From positions 1 through 33,190 of the forward strand of contig CAJVPJ010000234.1 of the NCBI GenBank assembly GCA_910592205.1: a stretch of DNA of 33,190 bases, read 5' to 3'. The notes below the pieces were generated by a model. It was given only the letters and a program-made list of their open reading frames with translations, ran no database searches and was not told the origin of the DNA. This stretch comes from Paraglomus occultum (lineage: Eukaryota > Glomeromycota > Glomeromycetes > Paraglomerales > Paraglomeraceae). Position numbers and translations under genes: made by a program. This document shows, one piece after another, positions 13,512 to 23,979 of this stretch. Position 1 is the first letter of the stretch, and each line of letters opens with the position of its first letter.

Positions 13512-15549
13512 GATTGTTTGGTCAAATCGTCAATATTCTGTTGAATAAATTCACGTATAAGCAAAAATTCAAAAGTTACATATGGAATTATGCATGATCG
13601 ACGAAAACTTTAAGGGGCGGTCGTCGGCGTATCAGGGTAGGGACTCAATTAAGAGTAGCCCGAAATTTCGTAACACAATCATTACTACGCCTAATCGCAT
13701 GTCAAAGACTTTAACGGATTCTAAAAAAGAATACTAATTTAAACAGCTCTCGGTACGATCCGTAATGTTACGCATTTGTTTTTCTAGATCTGTTTAATGC
13801 TGACTATAATAGCAATTTTCTTCAATTCGAAATAACATCTTATTTCGGTAACATCACGTAGACAATGGGAGTCACATCTCTGCAACTCTTAAAGCCGCTT
13901 ATTTCAAGCCCATACATGTAACACATCTTTCTATTTATTGCGTATCCTTATCCAATGTCCAAAAAATGTGTGCTGGTATTTGCTTCAGATTTTCCCCCAA
14001 GTTGTTGAATTATTATCAACATAATTTGGAAAGTTAGATTTTGTTATATTAATTACATAACAGAGAACAAAATTTTAAAGCTGTCGAATAAAAGCCTTCG
14101 AAGAATTGCCTTAGCTGTCGAGTCGAAGGTAGTTGGAAGGTTTCGGCAATTTTAACAACAACAAAAAGTATTAAGATAATGTTTGACACAACCATGAGTC
14201 TGCATGCAAACTTTGATTTCTTATAAAATGTTGTTGTAAACTCAAAAATTCTTCTTCCAACGGATAAATCTGATAACTAACCATTTTGAATCGTTGTTAC
14301 GAATGTATCTAATCAGCAAAATATTGATGACTAAATTATGCTTTGCTTGCGACTCTACTTAATCTATATCGAAATAGAGTAGAGCGCATGACAATATTAT
14401 TGTGCATATAAAAGAGTTTGCAACAAAATTGTTGTCAAAAAACATAAATATAAAACAGAGCGATTTTAAATTATGCCACTGTTTTATTATTATCAGCCGA
14501 CGCTCTATGGGTCAATAACGAGATTCTGTTACAATTTTTATGACGGTCTAATATAAATTGAATTACAATACGATAAAATAACTATATAAATTATGCATAC
14601 TGCAATAGAGACGTACCCATATTTAAATGGAAAATCAAATCCGTCAAATATGTATCTTGTGCAGATATGGGAAGCGAATGTTTCAAATGTTACTTTCCTT
14701 GCGTAATTTACAAAAACGACGATACTACGTTTTCGTTTCATGAAGAACGGTCGGGGAGGGGGGACTAATTCATAATTTCCCATGCATTCCGGTTTTTGCT
14801 CCTTTGAGATTTAAATATTTGATAAAAGCGGGTTATGAGAAATTTTTTCAAAGTTGACGCAATAGTGTATAGATGTTAATGGAGAGTACATTCAAGGATG
14901 AAACAGTTTCTTATTTAAAGTATCAGTGACAAAACTTTTCAGCATCTCCACATATTGTTACATTTTCTTTATGTCATTGCGTTAACGTAGCAATCGTACA
15001 ATATTTTCTCAAAACAACGAGTTATAATATGCTGTTCCCCAAGTGGATATATAAAGAGATACAGTAATAATAATCAGTTTTATTCGGTTCTTGTGACCAT
15101 CGTGTTACCGTATTACAAATGAAGAAAAGTATAAGCCTTTGGAGAGATAGCCGAATTAGCAGAGCAACGAACCATTTTATAAAGAAACAATGTTTATTGT
15201 CCCTACTTTATTTTCACAAACGAAAATATCATCATTATTTTTTTCTCGTTTGGTGATTATTATCTCAATAAATTGGTTTTTTGCAACACTAACACGTAAC
15301 AACCCCTGATAATTTGTGGCGTATATGAGTATTATATATGCTTATTATTTGCACCAGCCACGATATTGCCCCTGAGCCATTCTTGCTAAATGCTGACTGA
15401 TCAAACTAATGCTTCGCTTCCACTGGCACCAATTAGTAAAATACTTCTAGTTTCAGTTACCTTCGTTTTTTCCTTCACTACTTTTTGGTTTAGCATCTGA
15501 AAAATTTTTGATTTTTGCGTATTCTCGTTTCAGTCCTCTCATCTCACGT

Positions 15550-17846
15550 ATGGATTACGACCGCCAACCCAATTATCCTTACAGAAGACCAACGCGCAAC
15601 GATAACTACGATGCAGCGTTAGCAGGTGTCTTTGCAAATGCACCTCCAGGAGCTGTACTATCTGACAACACTGGCGGAAGGCCGGCGAAGGGAAGAGAAA
15701 GCGGTAATGTGCACGAAAGGATTAATTCAAGGGGTGGCAACAGTAACGAGGACTGGGGAACGCAAAGAACATGGGAGAGTGACAGAGGTAAGTCGGGAAG
15801 TAAACGACACTCCATTAAACACCGCCAGCTGAATAAAAGATCTGTTTTAGGTAACAAAACCAAAACGGGTAATACCAAGGAAAACTCAAGACTTGGAGAT
15901 AGTCGAGGTCCTGCTAGAGGGTAAGTGTATTATTATATTCGCGTAAATACGAGCGTGAAAAATGGATGGCGAGAATCGCGACAGTATAATGGTTACGATG
16001 AATGATTTGTCATTCAAAAAATGAGCCCCGTCAATTACAAATTGAACTATTGATATGATCAGAAAGTTACGGCATTCATTGATGGTCGGTGATATCAATC
16101 CATCTAATTCCATTTTTCCTTCTATTTCCTTTACACTCCCAGTTCTACGTCGCAGTACCAATCCAATAACACATCCTCCATAGATGTCGACCAAAAGGCG
16201 ATAACAGAAAAGTTGTCTGCATGGCATTCGCTAGTAGACCCAGACGCAGAAAATGTAAAGGGTGGTATAGGCTCTGGTCAACTTCATCGTTCAGGACGAA
16301 ATTATATACCAGTGTCTGAACAAGAAGTGTTAGAAATTCAGAGAAAAAACAAGAAATGGGGCGGAAAAAGTATGTTTCTTTTTTTACCTTTCATTAAACA
16401 GTAGAAATATAGGGACGGTGGGTAATGAGATTGTTCAAAGAATAGTACTTAGGGAACAACGTTCAAAGTTTGTTGGAAATATCTGCGAGCCATTATTTTT
16501 CGTAGAATCATCGCGATTCCACAACTTTGGAAGATGGTTACTTACTGACTACAACTGCCCTTACTTTCTTTATGTGAAACAAAAGAGAAAAGAGACAAAG
16601 ATAAAGACAGAAAAGACAGAGAAAATGTGTCGAGAACCAGTTCACGACCAAGTCGTCACTCGACACAGTCAAAACGCTCAAAGTCGCCCACAAATCCTGG
16701 CTTAAATCGACGGAAATCAACTCCTGCTCCGGCGCAATCATCATCCCGTTATACTTCTTCCCCATTACAGCCGAAAAACCAATTTCAATACGATCAACAA
16801 TTACCTCAACAGCAGCAACAACATTATCAACACCAGCAGCAACAACAGCAACAGCAACAGCAACAACGACATCAACTACAATCGTCACCGTCCTATCGCT
16901 CAAATCATGCCGGTGTTGGAGAAAAGTATGGTGGAACAAAGTCTGGATCGCTTACTAGTGGTAATGTTAATTATTATAGTTTTGTTTATGAAATATTGCA
17001 ATTATAAGGATAATAATTATTGGAAGTGATGGTGGTTGGATAGAAGGTGTGAGAAGTGATAAAGGAGTAACAATGGGAAGGCAAGATAAACAGCAATTAT
17101 CGCAACATGATCAAAACCACAACCACCCTTCGCAAGATGATACGACAGCTGATTCTCAATATGGGAACCAGGCACATCAATATACGCAGTTTAACCAGTA
17201 CAATCAATATAACCAGTACACTCAGTATAACCAATATACTCAATACACCCAGCCAAATCAATACACTCAGCAACCATCCCATTACTCTACACACTACTCC
17301 ACACACTATTCAACCAACCATTATCCTCCCCACACTATTTCTCACACCACCCGCCCAAAACGCACCCCTTCCCCATCTCCATCCCAATCCTCACTATCCT
17401 ATTCTACCTCCATCGAAGACTCCTCAGAGGAATACGCCTATCGCTCTGGAACGTATAACGATTCTCTGCAAACGTCGTCACAGGAATCGGAATCAGATTC
17501 TGAAGGGCAATATGAAACGTCCGATTACGAACGGGATTACGAGCAGAATGGGTATAGACTAAGAGAACATTACCAAGTTGGCGGTTCGCGAAGTCACGGA
17601 TCGGGCGCTGTTCCTTCTACCTTGCATCCTACTTACTGTGACGAAGTATCAGGACGGAAAGATGTCTTGTTGAAGATTAATATTGATGTAGGAGAGGCCG
17701 ATGAATACTCGATTTATGTGTGCGTGAATGACAATCCTGCAGATTTGGCGAGAATGTTTTGCAAAAACCATGGATTCACAAATCCCCAAGTTGAGGAGGC
17801 TTTAGCGAAGTTAATTGAAGAAGAAAAGAGGAAGCGATTAGGGTGA
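15550..17846 (+). CDS. Q/N/Y-rich disordered protein with short C-terminal module, about 590 aa
   Basis: No known full-length family recognised. Exons 15550-15920, 16143-16369, 16586-16960 and 17047-17846 (TGA) join in phase. Residues 1-125 are Arg/Asn/Gly-rich (MDYDRQPNYPYRRPTRND). Exon 2 carries a conserved-looking stretch, HRSGRNYIPVSEQEVLEIQ, ending KKWGGK. Exon 3 starts with a Lys/Asp/Arg run and contains a glutamine tract at about 16808-16868. Exon 4 has QYT/NQY repeats (17180-17275) and HYST repeats, then an acidic Ser-rich zone. The last 60 residues look folded (LLKINIDVGEADEYSIYVC, NPADLARMFCKNHGF, ending EEEKRKRLG). Its tandem neighbour ends in a similar module. The acceptor of exon 3 (AAAAG at 16585) is the least certain. 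A 63-nt GT-AG stretch inside exon 1 may also be spliced. Confidence 0.72.
16805..16878 (+). repeat. CAG/CAA polyglutamine tract
   Basis: Mixed CAG/CAA codons give a Gln run broken by His/Tyr within exon 3 of the Q-rich gene. The codon mixture reduces slippage and suggests that the protein tract, not the DNA repeat, is maintained. Confidence 0.85.
17180..17320 (+). repeat. Degenerate NQY/TQY and HYST coding repeats
   Basis: Hexamer to nonamer units of the form AAYCARTAY/ACYCARTAY, followed by repeated CACTAYTCNACA units, encode Asn/Gln/Tyr-rich then His/Tyr/Ser/Thr repeats. They are prion-like in composition. Confidence 0.8.
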
Positions 17847-18677
17847 TAATTTGCCATGTGCGAATGTGTTTTATACGGAGTTTTGTTTTCGATAATATTG
17901 ATTTCGTTGTTTGCGTGATTATTCGAGTGTCGGGTATTTACAGAGAATCTTGATTTTAGTGAAATTGCGACGTTATACAGTTCATGTATTTTCGTGGAGA
18001 TATATACACATACATTTACATAGAAAATTAGATATAATTCTCAATTATTACAATTTTACTATGGGACTCTTTCTCTGTCCTTTTTTCTTTCCAATCAAAA
18101 CTGTCTTCGTGAATAACGTGATATTGAGTTTAGCATAGACTAACAATATAAACGAATGACGGACACAATTGTCAAATATAATACTTAGATGTGTAATTGT
18201 GTAATATGTACCCAAGTGGTGGGATAACTAGAGAAACAAATAAAATGTAAAGTACATTGTGATGAGAATTCAGATAGATAAAAAAAAAAGTGCATAGATA
18301 CTCCTTTGACATTAACAATATCCCTTTGTATGGTTGCACTAGTTCAAATAATACACGTGACAATAGCATTCTGAGTTGTTGTTGGTTTTTCTGGTCATTG
18401 TCCATCTATTTTGTATTCATCGAGAGAACACTTAAAAAAGATTTCAGTTCATGCACAAGTGTGTGTGTGTGTGGATAATCATCTACTCGACTCGATTTCG
18501 AGCGTAGAAGTTGTTTTTTTTTTCACTGCGGAACTATCGGAAAAACGAAAAACATTATCCAAATTGATACAAAAACCAACCGAGTAACATAACCACGATA
18601 CACAAAAGTTCGGTTGAATTTTTCTCCAACTCTTTCTGAATCTCTCAATTACCTACGTGTCACTTCCTCTGCTCGTA
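17847..18677. other. Intergenic between the Q-rich and F-box genes
   Basis: Holds the 3' end of one gene and the promoter and leader of the next, both on the + strand. A (TG)n run sits at about 18459-18472 and an A9 run near 18281. No credible gene was seen; the ORFs on both strands are short and hydrophobic. Confidence 0.5.
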
Positions 18678-21600
18678 ATGTTCAGCGACTCTTGGTCTCA
18701 AATCACAGCGACAGAGGACCTTTCACCAAGTGACCCTCCAGCTTTAAGACTTCCCTCAAAAGTGGTAAAAAGCATAGCCGAATATTTAACACAGTCCGAC
18801 TGTTTCAATTTCTGTCTGGTAAACAAAGGATGGTTCCCAGCTGCAAGTGAGGTCCTTTGGTCTGCTCCTTTGCTCAAGACGCCCGATTCATTTCACGCGT
18901 TCGTACGGGCTATTAATGATTCTAAAATATGTGCTCTACGAGTGCGTGTATTAGACCTATGTGCTCCGGGTGAAGAAAAGACGTCTGCTTTTGCACCTGT
19001 GCTAGAGAGTATGTGGGGTGTTCATCTAAGTATGCGCCGAACGGTGTTGGCTAAACCACAATGGATATTTAGGATTGTCAGCCAGTGCGAATATCTGCAG
19101 AGTTTGAAGATATACGGATGGAATCTTGCCGATGAACATATTGGCGGTTTACTACAATACGGATGGCTCAAGGAATTTCGTGTCATTGGGAATGCTTCAT
19201 TGACTCAGAGGGCACTCAATACATTAATGAATTCCGTAACCGATCTACGTGTGCTGCACCTGGATGGAATATTCAAATTATCTGATAAATTGGCCGGGGT
19301 GATGGCTAACAAATGCCCACATTTGACATCATTAAAGCTATGTACGCAGACTATGACCTCAACAGGGTTTGACATTCTTGCTAATGGATTCACCCAATTG
19401 AAAGAACTGACCCTACAACAGTGTCCAAATCTTACTGACGCTAACGTTGCTAGATTTGTTGAAAATAGTACTAAATTACAATCACTCTTTTTGAGCGGGG
19501 ATAGACTGACTATCGAGTCGTTTAAGATTATAATGTACTCGTTGGAACGATTACAGCACCTGGACTTGAGATGCTCACCAAGATATCAAGACGCCCCGCA
19601 TACTAAACATCTTCTAACTCCTGTAGCACATAGACTGCGTACGTTATTGTTAGAATGTTTACCGATAGATGACGACTTGATCGACATCATAACTGCCACT
19701 TGTAAACTATTGGAGACATTTGGATTGTCTGGGTCTTCATATGCCACGGAGAAGGGAATTCAGAGTATAACTAAGCATTGCCGATATTTACGGGTGGTCG
19801 AACTACTGCATTGTAAAAAGATAAACGAAAATTGTCTTGAATACTTGGCTCAAGGGAATCGATCAATCACTCATCTTACCATCGCATCATGCGGACAGTT
19901 TTCGCACATGGCAGTACATTGGTTTGCTTCTCAATTATCAACGTCACTAAAAAGACTGTCATTCACTGACATGCCATCTATTTGTGATTCATATATTTAT
20001 CATGAATTTGCCAAGGAACGTCATCATAGCCGTACATCACGCGAATGTACTATTGAGGGCGATGATCTGGTTAGGTTAGCACACGCACCTCGGCGGAATC
20101 AACCTTCTCGTCAGTCCAGACCAGGGAATTTGACTGCATCCGACATTCAAGCACTGGCGGTCGAATTAAAAGTAACAGTCGATGACGTTAACAGAGCGTT
20201 TCAAAAGGTTTTGAGTAATACACCAAGCGATACACTATCTGACGAGAACAATCGTCAAAAACGCACATCAAACGGGGATGCATTCGGCAAATTCTCACAA
20301 AACAAAGACTCAGTAAACAGACAGAATCGTTGGGAGTTTTCGATTAATAACCAAGAGACAAAAAATGAGACCCCTTATCGTCCATCCGCAGATTACCAAA
20401 CGGAATATCCATCGGACGGCAGAAGGGATTCTTATCGCACTCGTGGATCGCTTTCGAGCGTAGGCAGCCAGAACGAACAGACTTATCGAATACACGACGA
20501 GCACGGTAATAAATACAACTACAGCTCACGTGAAATCCCTTCGACGTCAAAACACAACGGTTCAACTTCTTCGACAACTGGGGAACTATCCGCTCCATCA
20601 TCAAGGCGAGATTCCATATCATCAATCATTAAAAAGACTCAAACTGGATGGTCAACGATCAATGTAAAATTGTTTAATTTATATGAAACAGCTGCGATTG
20701 AAGAGAACGACAAGAAATGCGAATACGTAGACGAATATTCAGGTGAATATGCAAAAGATAAAAACACACGTAAGACAGCTATCCCGTTATCATTTAGTTC
20801 ACCAGCTATGCCAAATGAATCGACATCAGATTTTAGTGACTCGTCGGGAACATACAGTCCCAGGAGTACAGTTAATAAGCTTAGGTATCAGGACGAGTAT
20901 GATGATATATCACGTAAGCAACCATCATACGAAGATGCAACACATAAACAATCACCATATCATCCACTAAATCATCCACTAAATCATCCACTAAATCAAC
21001 CATCATTACCACAAAACCGCCCGCAACATCACTCATCTTCAACCTACTCCTCTCAGCCCCCAACACCACGTCAATCTGCACCCCACGCATCCGTATTTCG
21101 ATCGTCTCAGCCCACGCAGAGACAACAACCTGCACATTCATATTCATCACGGTACAACAATTCAACAGAATCTTATCATCGGGGAGCAGAATCATCTGCA
21201 TCACTACGGAAAAACTCAGATACCGACTCAGATGACGAATCTAATAGTGATGATGAGAAGCGCAGCGAAAGAGAACAATCAAGAAGAAAGTATGCCGATG
21301 TTTTATGGTATAAACTTGGGCAGAGAACAGGTTTAAACACGCGCATTGAAACCAAGCAAAATGACTCACATTCGAGCACTCGAGTCGAATCTCGCATACT
21401 ATCTCAAAAAACTAATTCCCAGCAACATTCCTCATGGGAGAGCATTGGGATTTACAAAATCCGCTCTCATCAAAAACCCTCAGATGAACATGGCAACTCC
21501 CTTTACAAGAGAACTCCCGGTATGGGAAGTCGTGTTGAAATATTGGAGGACGACGGGTGGAACAATGGTGAATGGGGAGACGATGATTTTGCTGACGTTT

Positions 21601-23979
21601 CTTCTATCGCTGCGTGGGACGTTAGGGAAGAGGAGAAAGACACGGAGGAAGATGAGAGGAGAGGGAGAGAAGGAGAGAGAGACAATGAGAGAGATAGAAA
21701 GAAAAATAGAGAAGATGTAGATATAGGAATTAAAAAAAGAGCAAGTGAAAGTCGGCTATCTCTAGATATCGAAAGGCAAAAGGAGGTTTCAGAAGAATCG
21801 GATGGGGAATACGATAGCCACAGACGAGAATACAATAAGATAGACAAAGGCAAGGCAGTATTACGTGATGAACCCGAATCCACTAGTTATCGTACTTACA
21901 ATAGGGCAAAAGACAATTTATTACGTACCCCATCACCTGATTTTCAGTTACCAATCTTATCTACGCCACTCGTTTCTTCATCGTATGCGTCAACTAGTTC
22001 CGCGACAATAAATCAGAAACCAACACGACCATCTTCATCGGCTCGATCTTCACCAACTCCTCTCGCCAACGGCACTACCGATACTGCGAACCGACGTCCT
22101 TCTACATCCACTTCTGAGTTTGAATGGCCTGTACACAATCCCGCGCCAACTACATCAAACTCGTCCCCCATCCAGACCCAACGTCAAAACACAAAAGCCA
22201 GTTACAATGACGAGTGGCCCACCCCCCGAGAAGCATCGTCAACTTCCCAAAACCAGTCTTCAAAACAAGATATAGACTTGGGTGCTTGGGGACACGTACC
22301 AGTAGATCTTGCTTCGGCTTGGGGTACATCTAAAAAATGGACAGCCGATGCAAAACCTTCTCAATCACCTCCGAAAGAACAGTTCTGGATTTCGCCAGAT
22401 ATTTCAAAGTTGGAGGCTGTCCCAATGCCAGAACCCAAAGTCCCGCTCTATTTCAAGCGTAAGAAGGGTGGAGGCTTTTCCTTCGAATGTGATGATACGG
22501 AGGGGTGGGGTGCGCCACCGCAAAAAGTTGTTTCTTGGCAAGATGAGTCGCAAGGTTACTGTCAGGAATTAATCGAAGAGCAGAAGCAAACAGAGTTTTG
22601 GGAGAACAGAGATGGAGTGGGTTGGGTGAAACTCACGGATACTCCACAAATAGAATCGCCGGCGCTCGAAAAAAATTCGGATGCGAACTCGTCAGACAAA
22701 ACTAGTGATGATGAAAAGCCAACAAAACATAAGAAATCGGATATTAAGATAACAAGGACACCTACACGGCAAGACGATGAATCTTCCCACACAATGACGC
22801 AGGATGATATTTTGGAAGATACTCGTAAACAGCGCGAATTTTCCAGCTCAACTAAAACAACTATTATTAACAGCAGTCGCAGCCAAAGCCGTGTTGCCAG
22901 AGATGCGATACCGATACTAAGAAGCGAAGACACAGTTAGTAGTGACTCGACAATTGCAAATGTCCGAAAAGATACGTTGGGAGGAAGGATTGTGCGATTA
23001 GGTAAACCACAATGGAAAACAGAGGCAGAGTTTAGGAGAACGAAAATTTTCGATAGTATCTCGAATATCCATGAGAATGGCACGCAAAAAACTGAGAGTT
23101 TGTCAGGCACGAATGAAGATTTGAAAAAAGATTCCGTGGAGGAGAAAAGTGAGGATGTTAACGAAACAACAGAGTCAAACTCTGATTCACCCATTATGAC
23201 TGATATACCGTCTCCATATATTGCTTCCGGTTTCACCGACAAAGACTTGGGGAAACCGTGTGAACAATATGAGATGGTCGACAACGAACAGAGTGAGCTA
23301 GAAGATGAGAGTAGTGTTTTGAATGGTAGCCATGTGACTAAGGATCAGCAAAAACTAGAGGATAATGAAAAGGATAATGAGACTTTCTCAACTAGTACGT
23401 TAGACTCGGAAGCGCAATCATTATCTTCTCATGGGTCACTCGTTATTGCCAGCCCAACAACGGACGCGTCCTCTGTAATTCAAACTACAGTGTCAATGTC
23501 AACTGAAGCTCCGACTAAGCCATCGATTGAGAATAAGGAGATGTATGATGCGAATCCTATAAATGGTGTCAGTAATAATGAAAGTGGCGTGAGCGAGAGC
23601 GGAAACACTGACAGTCAGGAAAAGAAGGAGGATAGAGGCAAGGATAACGAGAAGCAAGCGAGTGAGAAGATTCTCTCTGTTACTACGGAAAAATACGGAA
23701 CACAAACGTTACGTCTGACGCCGGTATGAATTATTATTTACATAATTATACGAGTGTGATACGCTCATTCATTCAATACATTTCACGATCTATTAGGAAC
23801 AAGATTTGGAGGAAACGATAAAGGGATTCTGTCTTGAATACGACATGCAAGGAAACGAACAGCTTCTTATAGATCACATAAAGAGGAAAGTATTAAGTAA
23901 GAAGAAGAAAAATAAGCGAGACAAGCTGGCAAATGACACGAATGTTGCGCAGCCATCATTAGAGAAGCTGTTGGCTTGA
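18678..23979 (+). CDS. F-box/LRR protein with long W-rich disordered tail, 1742 aa
   Basis: Exon 1 is 18678-23723 (1682 codons) and exon 2 is 23797-23979. The intron's GTATGA donor contains the stop seen when reading on. The ATG at 18678 is the first in frame. Residues about 20-65 form an F-box (ALRLPSKVVKSIAEYL, then CFNFCLVNKGWFPAASEVLW), which should bind Skp1 in an SCF ubiquitin ligase. Residues about 70-450 hold AMN1-like leucine-rich repeats (CPHLTSLKLC, LTLQQCPNLTDANV), the likely substrate-binding surface. The rest is Ser/Asn/Gln/charged disorder with HPLN repeats near 762-773, an Arg/Glu-rich stretch near 980-1020 and many Trp-Gly motifs at 958-1320. Exon 2 encodes a folded-looking end (LEETIKGFCLEYDMQGNEQ) plus a Lys-rich patch. 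The tail is far longer than in typical F-box/LRR proteins. Confidence 0.88.
20961..20996 (+). repeat. Three perfect 12-bp repeats encoding HPLN
   Basis: CATCCACTAAAT is repeated three times head to tail with no mismatch, in frame within the F-box gene tail. This implies recent slippage or expansion. Confidence 0.95.
21628..21715 (+). repeat. Purine-rich coding tract
   Basis: Almost uninterrupted A/G on the coding strand encodes the Glu/Arg/Lys/Asp-rich stretch of the F-box protein. It could form triplex or slippage structures. Confidence 0.6.

Larger units (their letters stand above)
11158..15549. other. Gene-poor 4.4-kb intergenic region
   Basis: It lies between the 5' ends of VMA1 (leftward) and the Q-rich gene (rightward), so it holds both promoters. 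All ORFs are under 90 codons and mostly low-complexity or hydrophobic by chance. A weak transposase-like fragment is at about 13371-13450, and several dyads are at 12841-12935 and 13323-13334. I found no tRNA-like A/B boxes by eye. Confidence 0.5.

Noticed and set aside
14096-14155. CCTTCGA / TCGAAGG and ATTGCC / GGCAAT inverse pairs as a structured RNA
   Set aside because: Arms are short and interleaved rather than nested, with no transcript evidence; probably chance.
15606-15878. 90-codon antisense ORF over the Q-rich gene
   Set aside because: Mirror of low-complexity coding sequence; no independent support.
16538-16939. 133-codon minus ORF rich in Val/Ala/Asp
   Set aside because: Produced by reading the CAG/CAA tract and its flanks backwards.
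22562-23284. 240-codon minus ORF under the F-box gene
   Set aside because: Ser/Leu/Val-rich shadow of the acidic Ser-rich tail; the sense frame is continuous and spliced to a conserved-looking exon.
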